Of a DNA stretch of 64,000 nt, positions 1-11,783 are shown piece after piece (the stretch's first letter is position 1; every line of letters starts with the position of its first letter). Source of the stretch: Pseudomonas sp. GM79 (GTDB lineage Bacteria; Pseudomonadota; Gammaproteobacteria; Pseudomonadales; Pseudomonadaceae). Under the pieces are notes generated by a model. The model was not told the origin of the DNA, did not search any database, and worked only from the letters and a program-made list of their open reading frames with translations. The stretch lies in NCBI RefSeq assembly GCF_000282495.1, contig NZ_AKJE01000080.1, positions 1 to 64,000 of the forward strand. The letters are read 5' to 3'. Made by a program: the position numbers and the translations under genes.

Positions 1-74
1 GTTTTGTTTTGTCCGCAGGAAAATCTCGCTTGTAGGGTTTCTATGCAACAGCCCGGGGCATGGATATCATGCGG

Positions 75-89
75 GCCTCATTGTGAGGC
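75..89 (+). promoter_or_regulatory. small hairpin over the birA ribosome binding site
   Basis: GCCTCA (75-80), loop TTG, TGAGGC (84-89). The likely Shine-Dalgarno GAGG (85-88) of birA, 10 bases before its ATG at 99, is inside the 3' arm. The stem is only 6 bp. It may lower birA translation; this is inference from base pairing only. The first 74 bases show no gene. Confidence 0.35.
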
Positions 90-98
90 GAGACTTGC

Positions 99-1058
99 AT
101 GCTGACGTTGTTAAAGCTTCTTAAGGATGGTCGATTCCATTCGGGCCAAGCCCTGGGTGCTGCCTTGGGCGTCAGTCGTAGCGCTGTATGGAAGCAACTT
201 CAGCACCTGGAAGCTGAACTCGGTTTATCCATTCACAAAGTGCGCGGTCGCGGCTATCAACTAACTGCGCCATTGACACTGCTTGATCCTGCGGAAATAA
301 GCGCGCGGGCGCCTTCTTGTGAGTGGCCCATTCTAGTCTTCGACTCAATTGACTCCACCAACGCTGAAGCCTTGCGCGCTATCGAGCGTGGCCAGCCTGC
401 GCCATTTCTGGTGCTCGCTGAGCGGCAAACGGCCGGTCGTGGACGGCGTGGGCGCAAATGGGTCAGCCCGTTCGCGGAAAACATCTATTACAGTCTGGTG
501 CTGCGTATTGATGGCGGGATGCGGCAGCTGGAGGGCTTGAGTCTTGTTGTCGGGCTTGCCGTAATGCAGGCCTTGCGAGAGCTTGGTGTCTCGGGTGTGG
601 GGTTGAAGTGGCCGAATGATGTTCTGGTGGGGCAGCAAAAGATTGCTGGAATACTGCTCGAGTTGGTGGGGGATCCTGCTGATGTGTGTCACGTGGTGAT
701 CGGTGTCGGAATAAATGTGAACATGCAGATGACCGATGAGGTTGATCAGCAATGGACGTCCATGCGCCTCGAGTCGGGTAAGGCAGTTGATCGCAATCAT
801 CTGGTTGCGGAGTTAGGGTTGATGCTCCAGGCCTATTTAAATCGCCACCAGGCCGGCGGATTTTCGGCTATCCAGGCGGAGTGGGAGCAAAATCATCTAT
901 GGCAGGGGCGGGCGGTATCGTTGATTGCCGGTGTGAGTCAGATAGATGGGGAGGTGCTGGGTATCGATAGTCAGGGTGCCTTGCGCTTGAAGGTGAATGG
1001 TGTGGAGAAGGTCTTTAGTGGTGGCGAGCTCAGCCTGAGGTTGCGTGATGATTCTTGA
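99..1058 (+). CDS. birA: BirA, biotin-protein ligase and biotin operon repressor
   Basis: 319 aa. Makes biotinyl-5'-AMP and transfers biotin to the biotin carboxyl carrier protein in the cytosol; in this family it also represses biotin genes. Residues 1-60 form a winged helix-turn-helix ([13 protein letters not shown]), so this is the bifunctional class II form. The ligase domain shows STN (86-88), the biotinoyl-AMP loop GRGRRGRKW (113-121) and KWPNDV with Lys181 in the [10 protein letters not shown] motif. The C-terminal SH3-like part is present. ATG start with GAGG 10 bases upstream. The stop overlaps the start of coaX, so the two are translationally coupled. Confidence 0.96.
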   Translation: MLTLLKLLKDGRFHSGQALGAALGVSRSAVWKQLQHLEAELGLSIHKVRGRGYQLTAPLTLLDPAEISARAPSCEWPILVFDSIDSTNAEALRAIERGQPAPFLVLAERQTAGRGRRGRKWVSPFAENIYYSLVLRIDGGMRQLEGLSLVVGLAVMQALRELGVSGVGLKWPNDVLVGQQKIAGILLELVGDPADVCHVVIGVGINVNMQMTDEVDQQWTSMRLESGKAVDRNHLVAELGLMLQAYLNRHQAGGFSAIQAEWEQNHLWQGRAVSLIAGVSQIDGEVLGIDSQGALRLKVNGVEKVFSGGELSLRLRDDS

Positions 1059-1797
1059 GCTCGATTGTGGAAACAGTTTCATCAAATGGCGTGTACTCGG
1101 CGAGGATGTCCGGCGGGTGATTGGCGAGGGGGTCGTTGATACAGATCTCGCATTGCTGGAGAGCTTGAGGGGGCTCAAGGGGCTCGCTCTCATGCATTGT
1201 CGTTTGGTTAGTGTCAGAACCGCCGAAGAAACCAGTGCATTGATTTCTCTGTTGACCGAGGCTTTTGGCGTTTCCGTCGTGTGCGCGGCACCGGCTCGGG
1301 AGATGTCCGGGGTTCGAAATGGCTATGAGGAGTTCGAGCGGCTAGGGCTTGATCGCTGGCTTGCAGTGCTCGGAGGATTTCATCTGGCTTCGGGTGCTTG
1401 TCTGGTGCTCGACTTTGGTACGGCTGTTACGGCTGACTTTATTGCAGGAGATGGTGAGCATCTCGGCGGATTCATCTGTCCAGGGATGCCTTTGATGCGC
1501 AACCAGTTGCGTACCCATACCCGTAGAATTCGCTATGGAGATCTTGCTGCCGAGCGCGCTTTGGAGAGTCTTGTTCCTGGGCGCACAACCGTCGAGGCGG
1601 TCGAGCGAGGTTGTTTGCTAATGTTGAGAGGGTTTGTCCTGACTCAGCTAGAGTTGGCGCGCAGCTATTGGGGAGAAGATTTCGCAGTCTTCCTGACAGG
1701 AGGGGATGCTGATCTGATCTCCGAGATTGTGCCCGAGGCCAGGGTGGTTCCAGACCTGGTATTTGTAGGTTTGGCGATGGCGTGTCCCTTGTCCTGA
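1048..1797 (+). CDS. coaX: type III pantothenate kinase
   Basis: 249 aa from the ATG at 1048 (TGAGG 7 bases upstream); a GTG one codon earlier is possible. Phosphorylates pantothenate, the first step of coenzyme A synthesis. The ASKHA-fold phosphate loop is at the N-terminus (DCGNSFIKW, residues 6-14), and the second conserved motif [10 protein letters not shown] lies near residue 120. [11 protein letters not shown] follows, as in CoaX proteins. It overlaps the birA end by 11 bases; this pairing is typical of Pseudomonas. Confidence 0.95.
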   Translation: MILELDCGNSFIKWRVLGEDVRRVIGEGVVDTDLALLESLRGLKGLALMHCRLVSVRTAEETSALISLLTEAFGVSVVCAAPAREMSGVRNGYEEFERLGLDRWLAVLGGFHLASGACLVLDFGTAVTADFIAGDGEHLGGFICPGMPLMRNQLRTHTRRIRYGDLAAERALESLVPGRTTVEAVERGCLLMLRGFVLTQLELARSYWGEDFAVFLTGGDADLISEIVPEARVVPDLVFVGLAMACPLS

Positions 1798-1804
1798 GGT
1801 TTTT

Positions 1805-2245
1805 ATGCGTTGGTTGTTCCTGCTGTTGCTTGTTCTCAATGTGTTCTATTACGTCTGGCACCAACAGGAGGCTCCGCTTCGCGCGAAGGATGTAACCCCC
1901 TTGAGTTTGTATCGCGGCTCGCAGCAGGATATTCGTTTGTTGAGCGAGGCGACGGATACGGCTCGAGACAAAGGAAAATCCACGCAGGCGGATAGCAGTT
2001 GTCTCTATCTGGGAGGTTCTGCTCGGCAGGACGTCGCCCAGGTAATCGAGCGTCGATTGAGTGACATGGATATCATGTTTCAGTCCTTGCCGAAGGATCT
2101 CCCCGAATATGCTGGTTACTGGGTGCGCATAGCCCCGGAAAGCCGGCGTTTGCTGGGTGACTCGCAGTTGCAAAACCTTTCTAAAGAATTCAATGAGTTA
2201 AAACATAAAATAATGCCGTGCGAGGGGGTTGCACCCGTCGAATAG
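1805..2245 (+). CDS. small membrane-anchored SPOR-like protein
   Basis: 146 aa. An N-terminal hydrophobic segment (residues 3-18, RWLFLLLLVLNVFYYVW) has no cleavage site I trust, so it is probably an anchor with the rest in the periplasm. The C-terminal half (about 60-146) has a pattern like the SPOR peptidoglycan-binding fold: SSCLYLGGSAR, then YWVRIAPESRR and a final Cys. It follows coaX by 7 bases in the same operon. I recognise it as the conserved small protein found after coaX in Pseudomonas; the SPOR assignment is tentative and no enzymatic motif is visible. Confidence 0.75.
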   Translation: MRWLFLLLLVLNVFYYVWHQQEAPLRAKDVTPLSLYRGSQQDIRLLSEATDTARDKGKSTQADSSCLYLGGSARQDVAQVIERRLSDMDIMFQSLPKDLPEYAGYWVRIAPESRRLLGDSQLQNLSKEFNELKHKIMPCEGVAPVE

Positions 2246-2257
2246 TTTGCATAGAAT
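2229..2257 (+). promoter_or_regulatory. sigma70 promoter P1 for the tRNA-tuf operon
   Basis: TTGCAC (2229-2234), 17-base spacer, TAGAAT (2252-2257), then a G+C-rich discriminator GGCGCCCGC. The -35 lies in the last codons of the preceding gene. The stretch to 2346 holds short inverted repeats (GACC-TTTAGC-GGTC) but no gene. Confidence 0.6.
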
Positions 2258-2346
2258 GGCGCCCGCTTCGCAGTGAAGACCTTTAGCGGTCAGCAGTGTG
2301 AAGCGAGGTCAACGCAGCTAACCTCAGGTTTTTAATGAGAAAATGC

Positions 2347-2374
2347 TTGACAGAAGGCTGGCATGATATAGAAT
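2347..2374 (+). promoter_or_regulatory. sigma70 promoter P2 directly before tRNA-Tyr
   Basis: Consensus TTGACA (2347-2352), 16-base spacer, TAGAAT (2369-2374), then GCCGGCTCGC. The expected start near 2381 leaves only about 7 bases before the mature tRNA. The G+C-rich discriminator is the hallmark of growth-rate and ppGpp-controlled stable RNA promoters. Confidence 0.8.
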
Positions 2375-2387
2375 GCCGGCTCGCTTA

Positions 2388-2472
<85 letters not shown>

Positions 2473-2496
2473 TTTTTAGCGAGAGCTGCAAGCTCC

Positions 2497-2570
<74 letters not shown>

Positions 2571-2596
2571 AGTTTGCAGGTCCTGCAAAGTGTTAC

Positions 2597-2672
2597 GCTC
2601 TTGTAGCTCAGTTGGTAGAGCACACCCTTGGTAAGGGTGAGGTCAGCGGTTCAAATCCGCTCAAGAGCTCCA
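2597..2672 (+). tRNA. tRNA-Thr (GGT)
   Basis: 76 nt. Acceptor GCTCTTG pairs with CAAGAGC; discriminator T, encoded CCA at 2670-2672. Anticodon stem CACCC/GGGTG with loop TTGGTAA gives GGT. Immediately followed by a terminator-like hairpin and then tuf. Confidence 0.97.
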
Positions 2673-2678
2673 TATAAC

Positions 2679-2710
2679 AAGGCAGATATGAAAATATCTG
2701 CCTTTGTTTT
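2679..2710 (+). terminator. terminator-like hairpin between tRNA-Thr and tuf
   Basis: AAGGCAGATAT (2679-2689), GAAA tetraloop, ATATCTGCCTT (2694-2704), then TGTTTT. An 11-bp perfect stem. No good promoter is visible between it and tuf, so it is probably a partial terminator or a 3' processing structure in a tRNA-tuf operon. Confidence 0.65.
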
Positions 2711-2756
2711 AATGGCTGATAGTACTTGCTTAATTCTTCTGCTAGGGGTGATTTCG

Positions 2757-3950
2757 ATGGCTAAGGAAAAGTTCGAGCGTAACAAGCCGCACGTCAACGT
2801 TGGCACCATTGGTCACGTAGACCATGGCAAGACGACCTTGACCGCTGCTCTGACCCGTGTCTGCTCCGAAGTGTTCGGTTCGGCAAAGGTTGACTTCGAC
2901 AAGATCGATAGCGCCCCAGAAGAAAAAGCTCGTGGTATCACCATTAACACTGCTCACGTTGAGTATGATTCGGCTGTGCGTCACTACGCACACGTTGACT
3001 GTCCAGGTCACGCCGACTACGTAAAAAACATGATCACCGGTGCTGCGCAGATGGATGGTGCGATTCTGGTTTGCTCGGCCGCTGATGGTCCGATGCCGCA
3101 AACCCGTGAGCATATCCTGTTGTCCCGTCAGGTTGGCGTTCCGTATATCGTTGTCTTCCTGAACAAGGCTGACATGGTCGACGACGCTGAGTTGCTGGAA
3201 CTGGTTGAGATGGAAGTGCGCGATCTGTTGAGCACTTACGATTTCCCAGGTGATGACACTCCGATCATTATTGGTTCGGCGCTGATGGCGCTGAATGGTC
3301 AAGACGATAACGAGATGGGTACTACTGCCGTCAAGAAGTTGGTCGAGACTCTGGATAGCTATATTCCGCAGCCTGAGCGTGCTATCGATAAGCCGTTCCT
3401 GATGCCGATCGAGGATGTGTTCTCGATCTCCGGTCGCGGTACTGTTGTGACTGGTCGTGTTGAGCGTGGCATTGTCCGCATTCAGGAAGAAGTTGAGATT
3501 GTTGGTCTTCGTGACACTGTCAAAACTACTTGTACTGGTGTTGAAATGTTCCGCAAGCTGCTCGACGAAGGTCGTGCGGGTGAGAACTGCGGCGTTTTGC
3601 TGCGTGGTACCAAGCGTGATGATGTTGAGCGTGGCCAGGTCCTGGTTAAGCCCGGCACTGTCAAGCCGCATACCAAGTTCACTGCTGAGGTTTACGTTCT
3701 GAGTAAGGAAGAAGGCGGTCGTCACACTCCGTTCTTCAAGGGCTACCGTCCACAGTTCTACTTCCGTACAACTGACGTGACTGGTAACTGTGAGCTGCCA
3801 GAAGGTGTTGAAATGGTGATGCCGGGCGATAACGTTCAAATGACCGTTACCCTGATCAAAACCATCGCGATGGAAGATGGTCTGCGTTTCGCTATCCGCG
3901 AGGGCGGTCGTACCGTCGGCGCTGGTGTCGTAGCAAAAGTCATCGAGTAA
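2757..3950 (+). CDS. tuf: elongation factor Tu, first copy
   Basis: 397 aa. GTPase that delivers aminoacyl-tRNA to the ribosomal A site. The start is the ATG at 2757 (AGGGG 9-10 bases upstream) because it gives the standard N-terminus and length; the reading frame also runs back into tRNA-Thr. G1 GHVDHGKT, the switch RGITI, G3 DCPGHADY and G4 NKAD are intact. About 26 residues differ from the copy at 19328, grouped in residues 7-10, 44-46, 68-71, 209-213, 235-252 and near 360. It sits inside the tRNA/secE-nusG cluster like E. coli tufB. Confidence 0.97.
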   Translation: MAKEKFERNKPHVNVGTIGHVDHGKTTLTAALTRVCSEVFGSAKVDFDKIDSAPEEKARGITINTAHVEYDSAVRHYAHVDCPGHADYVKNMITGAAQMDGAILVCSAADGPMPQTREHILLSRQVGVPYIVVFLNKADMVDDAELLELVEMEVRDLLSTYDFPGDDTPIIIGSALMALNGQDDNEMGTTAVKKLVETLDSYIPQPERAIDKPFLMPIEDVFSISGRGTVVTGRVERGIVRIQEEVEIVGLRDTVKTTCTGVEMFRKLLDEGRAGENCGVLLRGTKRDDVERGQVLVKPGTVKPHTKFTAEVYVLSKEEGGRHTPFFKGYRPQFYFRTTDVTGNCELPEGVEMVMPGDNVQMTVTLIKTIAMEDGLRFAIREGGRTVGAGVVAKVIE

Positions 3951-3971
3951 GTTGTTGTAATGTCTTTTTCG

Positions 3972-4003
3972 GGCCGGCATAATGGTCGGCCTGATTTTGT
4001 TTT
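3972..4003 (+). terminator. terminator-like hairpin between tuf and tRNA-Trp
   Basis: GGCCGGC (3972-3978), loop ATAATG, GTCGGCC (3985-3991) with one G-T pair, then TGATTTTGTTTT. Seven-bp stem directly before the tRNA-Trp 5' end. Confidence 0.55.
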
Positions 4004-4079
4004 AGGTCAGTAGCTCAATTGGCAGAGCGACGGTCTCCAAAACCGTAGGTTGGGGGTTCGATTCCCTCCTGACCTGCCA
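4004..4079 (+). tRNA. tRNA-Trp (CCA)
   Basis: 76 nt. Acceptor AGGTCAG pairs with CTGACCT; discriminator G, encoded CCA at 4077-4079. Anticodon loop CTCCAAA gives CCA. Located between tuf and secE, the usual place in gamma-proteobacteria. Confidence 0.97.
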
Positions 4080-4108
4080 GATTCACTTGGTGTGTCTGGC
4101 TTTCTTTT
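4076..4108 (+). terminator. hairpin using the tRNA-Trp 3' end, before secE
   Basis: GCCAGA (4076-4081) pairs with TCTGGC (4095-4100), with an inner CAC-TTG-GTG, followed by TTTCTTTT. The 5' arm contains the discriminator and CCA end of tRNA-Trp, so folding would compete with the mature 3' end. Probably a processing or attenuation element between tRNA-Trp and secE. Confidence 0.5.
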
Positions 4109-4124
4109 CACAGGATCTTCATAG

Positions 4125-4493
4125 ATGACTCCTAAAGCTGAAGCTCAAGGCTCTCGCTTCGATCTGTTCAAGTGGCTAGTAGTAGTCGCTTTGGTGGTTG
4201 TTGGCGTTGTTGGCAATCAGTATTACTCTGCTTCGCCGATCCTGTACCGCGTACTTGCTTTGCTTGTCATCGCTGCTGTAGCTGCCTTTGTAGGCCTGCA
4301 GACAGTCAAGGGCAAGTCTTTCTTTGTACTGGTTAAGGAAGCTCGCACCGAGATTCGTAAAGTCGTATGGCCAACTCGCCAAGAAACCACGCAGACCACG
4401 CTGATTGTTGTGGCTGTTGTCCTGGTTATGGCGTTGCTGTTGTGGGGGCTTGATTCCCTGCTCGGCTGGCTTGTTTCCTTGATTGTCGGCTAA
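4125..4493 (+). CDS. secE: SecE, preprotein translocase subunit
   Basis: 122 aa. Clamps SecY in the SecYEG channel of the inner membrane. Three hydrophobic segments are visible (about 17-35, 42-60 and 92-118), as in the long proteobacterial SecE. The conserved cytoplasmic amphipathic stretch before the last helix reads ARTEIRKVVWPTRQET. ATG start. It precedes nusG by 9 bases; secY is far downstream at 29912. Confidence 0.95.
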   Translation: MTPKAEAQGSRFDLFKWLVVVALVVVGVVGNQYYSASPILYRVLALLVIAAVAAFVGLQTVKGKSFFVLVKEARTEIRKVVWPTRQETTQTTLIVVAVVLVMALLLWGLDSLLGWLVSLIVG

Positions 4494-4502
4494 GGGTGTC
4501 CC

Positions 4503-5036
4503 GTGGCTAAGCGTTGGTACGTTGTGCATGCTTACTCCGGTTACGAGAAGCATGTCATGCGCTCGTTGGTAGAGCGCGTAAAGCTGGCTGGCATGGAAGA
4601 TGGCTTTGGCGAAATTCTGGTTCCCACTGAAGAAGTGGTTGAAATGCGTAATGGCCAGAAACGCAAAAGCGAGCGCAAGTTCTTCCCAGGTTATGTGCTG
4701 GTCCAGATGGACATGAACGAGGGTACTTGGCACTTGGTCAAGGATACTCCTCGGGTGATGGGTTTCATTGGCGGTACTGCTGATAAGCCTGCACCGATCA
4801 CGGATAAAGAGGCAGAAGCGATTCTGCGTCGCGTTGCTGATGGTAGCGACAAACCGAAGCCGAAGACGTTGTTCGAGCCGGGTGAGTCGGTACGTGTCAA
4901 TGACGGGCCGTTTGCTGATTTTACTGGCACGGTTGAAGAAGTTAACTACGAGAAGAGCCGGATCCAAGTGGCAGTGCTCATTTTCGGTCGCTCTACTCCG
5001 GTAGAGCTAGAGTTCAGCCAGGTCGAAAAGGTCTAG
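4503..5036 (+). CDS. nusG: NusG, transcription elongation/termination factor
   Basis: 177 aa from a GTG start. The N-terminal NGN domain (about 1-115; [15 protein letters not shown], and the WYVV core that binds RNA polymerase) is followed by a KOW domain (about 125-177; [21 protein letters not shown]). It links RNA polymerase to Rho or to ribosomal S10. Forms the secE-nusG pair. Confidence 0.96.
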   Translation: MAKRWYVVHAYSGYEKHVMRSLVERVKLAGMEDGFGEILVPTEEVVEMRNGQKRKSERKFFPGYVLVQMDMNEGTWHLVKDTPRVMGFIGGTADKPAPITDKEAEAILRRVADGSDKPKPKTLFEPGESVRVNDGPFADFTGTVEEVNYEKSRIQVAVLIFGRSTPVELEFSQVEKV

Positions 5037-5053
5037 CTGAGCAAGCATCCCAA

Positions 5054-5080
5054 CCCCGCAGCCCTAGGCTGTGGGGTTTT
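5054..5080 (+). terminator. terminator after nusG
   Basis: CCCCGCAGCC (5054-5063), loop CTA, GGCTGTGGGG (5067-5076), then TTTT. Ten-bp stem with one G-T pair. It separates secE-nusG from the L11 operon or acts as an attenuator. Confidence 0.8.
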
Positions 5081-5153
5081 GTCGTCACTGGGATAAACGC
5101 GCAAGTAACCGGGGAGCCTTTCGAGGCGTTCGAACCCGTAATTGGAGTGCCTC
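5081..5153 (+). promoter_or_regulatory. rplK leader, possible L1 autoregulation site
   Basis: The 73 bases after the nusG terminator hold no gene and no clear -35/-10 pair. A GCCT-TTCG-AGGC hairpin lies about 40 bases before rplK. In gamma-proteobacteria, ribosomal protein L1 represses rplKA by binding such a leader; that role here is inference. Confidence 0.35.
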
Positions 5154-5585
5154 ATGGCCAAGAAGATTACCGCTTACATCAAGCTGCAAGTGAAGGCCGC
5201 TCAGGCTAACCCAAGTCCACCTGTTGGTCCTGCTCTGGGTCAGCACGGCGTGAACATCATGGAATTCTGCAAGGCTTTCAACGCCCGTACTCAGGGTATT
5301 GAGCCAGGTCTGCCGACTCCAGTGATCATCACTGTCTACAGCGACCGTAGCTTCACTTTCGAAACCAAATCCACACCTGCTTCGGTTCTGCTGAAGAAGG
5401 CTGCTGGTCTGACTAGCGGTTCCGCTCGTCCGAACACCGTTAAGGTTGGCACCGTGACCCGTGCTCAGCTGGAAGAAATCGCGAAAACCAAAAACGCGGA
5501 TCTGACTGCAGCTGATATGGAAGCAGCCGTGCGTACTATCGCCGGTTCTGCTCGTAGCATGGGCCTTAACGTGGAGGGTGTGTAA
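5154..5585 (+). CDS. rplK: 50S ribosomal protein L11
   Basis: 143 aa. Binds the GTPase-associated centre of 23S rRNA and is needed for RelA activation. The start is the ATG at 5154 (TTGGAG upstream), which gives [12 protein letters not shown]; four extra upstream codons are not family-like. The Pro-rich N-domain [13 protein letters not shown] and the C-terminal RNA-binding part are complete. Its stop overlaps rplA by one base (TAATG). Confidence 0.97.
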   Translation: MAKKITAYIKLQVKAAQANPSPPVGPALGQHGVNIMEFCKAFNARTQGIEPGLPTPVIITVYSDRSFTFETKSTPASVLLKKAAGLTSGSARPNTVKVGTVTRAQLEEIAKTKNADLTAADMEAAVRTIAGSARSMGLNVEGV

Positions 5586-6280
5586 TGGCTAAGTTGACCA
5601 AGCGTCAAAAGGCTATCGCCGGCAAAATCGAAGCAGGCAAGTCCTACAACTTTGTAGACGCTGCTGCTCTGCTGGCTGAGCTGTCGACTGTAAAGTTCAG
5701 CGAGTCGTTCGACGTTGCTGTGAACCTGGGTGTTGACCCGCGTAAATCCGACCAGGTCGTTCGTAGCGCTACCGTGCTGCCACACGGCACTGGCAAGACT
5801 GTTCGCGTTGCTGTGTTCACCCAGGGTCCAGCTGCCGAGGCTGCTCTGGCTGCCGGCGCTGACCGTGTAGGCATGGACGACCTGGCTGCCGAAATGAAAG
5901 GCGGCGACCTGAACTATGACGTAGTTATCGCATCCCCGGATGCCATGCGCGTTGTTGGTCAGTTGGGTCAGATCCTGGGCCCACGCGGCCTGATGCCTAA
6001 CCCTAAAGTCGGCACTGTAACTCCAGACGTAGCTACCGCGGTTAAAAACGCCAAGGCTGGTCAGGTTCGTTATCGCACCGACAAAAACGGCATCATCCAC
6101 ACCTCCGTTGGCAAAGTCGGCTTCGATGCCGTCAAGCTGAAGGAAAACGTTGAAGCCCTGATCGCTGATCTGAAGCGTATCAAGCCAGCTTCCTCGAAAG
6201 GTATTTACGTCAAGCGCGTTACCCTGAGCACCACCATGGGTCCAGGTCTGGTCATCGACCAAGGCTCGCTCGACGCGTAA
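5585..6280 (+). CDS. rplA: 50S ribosomal protein L1
   Basis: 231 aa, full length. L1-stalk protein that helps release E-site tRNA, and the translational repressor of its own operon in E. coli. The conserved [15 protein letters not shown] motif is near residue 138. Coupled to rplK by a TAATG overlap. Confidence 0.97.
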   Translation: MAKLTKRQKAIAGKIEAGKSYNFVDAAALLAELSTVKFSESFDVAVNLGVDPRKSDQVVRSATVLPHGTGKTVRVAVFTQGPAAEAALAAGADRVGMDDLAAEMKGGDLNYDVVIASPDAMRVVGQLGQILGPRGLMPNPKVGTVTPDVATAVKNAKAGQVRYRTDKNGIIHTSVGKVGFDAVKLKENVEALIADLKRIKPASSKGIYVKRVTLSTTMGPGLVIDQGSLDA

Positions 6281-6288
6281 GACACAGG

Positions 6289-6310
6289 TTGGCGCAAGCG
6301 ATTGCGCCAA
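6289..6310 (+). other. perfect 9-bp hairpin with GCGA loop after rplA
   Basis: TTGGCGCAA (6289-6297), loop GCGA, TTGCGCCAA (6302-6310). No T-run follows, so it is not a standard terminator. It may stabilise or process the rplKA message; the loop fits the GNRA class. Confidence 0.55.
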
Positions 6311-6478
6311 TTGAAAGATTGGGGTCCCTGCCTGGCGGGGGCTATCCAAGACCGTAGGCGACGCAAGTCTTAAACCACAAGCCTACGCAGATGGTGCTCC
6401 CGGTTCCTTACCGAATCAGACACCAAAACGACATCCGGCTTCGGTTGGATGAAACGGTAACAAGCAGGAGTTAAACCC
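6311..6478 (+). promoter_or_regulatory. L10 leader of the rplJL mRNA
   Basis: A structured non-coding leader before rplJ. CGTAGGC (6353-6359) pairs with GCCTACG (6381-6387), and CATCCGGC-TTCG-GTTGGATG forms a UUCG-capped stem at 6432-6451. In this position the L10-(L12)4 complex binds and represses translation of its own mRNA (the Rfam L10 leader class). The L10-binding role is from family knowledge; I see the stems directly. Confidence 0.75.
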
Positions 6479-6979
6479 GTGGCAATTAAACTCGAAGACA
6501 AGAAGGCCATCGTCGCTGAAGTCAACGAGGCTGCCAATGTTGCCCTGTCTGCTGTTGTGGCTGATGCCCGCGGCGTGACAGTTGGCGCTATGACCGGACT
6601 CCGTAAAGAGGCTCGTGAAGCTGGCGTTTACGTACGTGTTGTACGTAACACCCTGCTCAAGCGCGCCGTTGCTGGCACTCAATATGACGTGCTCAACGAC
6701 GTGTTCACCGGCCCGACCTTGATTGCATTTTCGAAAGAGCATCCGGGCGCTGCTGCTCGTATCTTCAAAGAATTCGCAAAAGGTCAGGATAAGTTCGAGA
6801 TCAAGGCAGCTGCGTTCGAGGGCAAGTTCCTCGCAGCTAATCAGATCGACGTACTGGCAAGTCTGCCGACCCGTGACGAAGCAATTTCTCAGCTGATGAG
6901 CGTGATTCAAGGCGCAACCAGCAAATTGGCTCGTACTCTGGCGGCCCTTCGCGACCAGAAAGAAGCTGCCGCAGCCTAA
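6479..6979 (+). CDS. rplJ: 50S ribosomal protein L10
   Basis: 166 aa from a GTG start with GCAGGAG upstream. Base of the ribosomal stalk; the C-terminal helix binds L7/L12 dimers, and the N-domain ([24 protein letters not shown], about 27-50) binds 23S rRNA. Translation is probably autoregulated through the leader before it. rplL follows after 80 bases. Confidence 0.97.
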   Translation: MAIKLEDKKAIVAEVNEAANVALSAVVADARGVTVGAMTGLRKEAREAGVYVRVVRNTLLKRAVAGTQYDVLNDVFTGPTLIAFSKEHPGAAARIFKEFAKGQDKFEIKAAAFEGKFLAANQIDVLASLPTRDEAISQLMSVIQGATSKLARTLAALRDQKEAAAA

Positions 6980-7059
6980 GGCTGAGCGACTCCTTTCAGC
7001 GTTTATTGTTTATTTCGATGGCCGCGTAGGCTGTCACCCCAATACAGGAATTTATAGTC

Positions 7060-7425
7060 ATGTCTCTGACTAACGACCAAATCATCGAAGCAATCGGCGA
7101 AAAATCCGTTCTGGAAATCGTTGAGCTGATCAAGGCCATGGAAGAGAAGTTCGGCGTTTCCGCTGCCGCTGCTTCCGCTGGTCCAGCTGCTGTTGCTGCC
7201 GTTGTTGAAGAACAAACTGAATTCAACGTCATGCTGACCGAAGCTGGCGAGAAGAAAGTTAACGTGATCAAGGCAGTGCGTGAACTGACCGGTCTGGGCC
7301 TGAAAGAAGCCAAGGCTGTAGTTGACGGCGCTCCTGCCATGGTTCTGGAAGCTGTTTCGAAAGACGCAGCTGACAAAGCCAAAGCAACTCTGGAAGAAGC
7401 AGGCGCTAAAGTCGAGCTGAAGTAA
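7060..7425 (+). CDS. rplL: 50S ribosomal protein L7/L12
   Basis: 121 aa. Stalk protein that recruits translation GTPases. Dimerising N-domain (1-35), Ala-rich flexible hinge (about 37-55), and globular C-domain with the factor-binding helix ([24 protein letters not shown]). A strong attenuator-like hairpin and rpoB follow. Confidence 0.97.
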   Translation: MSLTNDQIIEAIGEKSVLEIVELIKAMEEKFGVSAAAASAGPAAVAAVVEEQTEFNVMLTEAGEKKVNVIKAVRELTGLGLKEAKAVVDGAPAMVLEAVSKDAADKAKATLEEAGAKVELK

Positions 7426-7471
7426 GCATCGACTTTGCACCTCCAGCCCGAGCGTTAAGCGAAAGGCTGAT

Positions 7472-7500
7472 GGCTGGTGGCTCTTGCCACCGGCCTTTTT
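7472..7500 (+). terminator. attenuator between rplL and rpoB
   Basis: GGCTGGTGGC (7472-7481), loop TCTT, GCCACCGGCC (7486-7495), then TTTTT. In E. coli a partial terminator here lowers rpoBC relative to rplJL; the same is likely here because no promoter is visible before rpoB. A second hairpin, GCAAACC-ATGG-GGTTTGC (7563-7580), may be a processing site. Confidence 0.8.
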
Positions 7501-7645
7501 CCGTTATTGGCAGCCGACTGGGTCGGTGCTGGTAACGAGCTGTAACCACCCGATGCGGTGGCGCAAACCATGGGGTTTGCACGATTTTCTGGCTGCTCCC
7601 GTCGGGAGGGGCCAAACAAGCAGGTGACCAAGCTGGGGAACGCTG

Positions 7646-11719
<4,074 letters not shown>

Positions 11720-11783
11720 CACGTGACGCGAATCGAGAGCGGGGCAGGATTGCCCGCTCTCTGCTCCGCCAGGAGGAAAGGCC

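Noticed and set aside
2628-2756. Upstream extension of the first tuf
   Set aside because: It would translate tRNA-Thr and a terminator; EF-Tu proteins start at MAKEKF.
7426-7645. Separate promoter for rpoBC in the rplL-rpoB spacer
   Set aside because: Only an attenuator and a second hairpin are seen; no -35/-10 pair with 16-18 base spacing found by eye.
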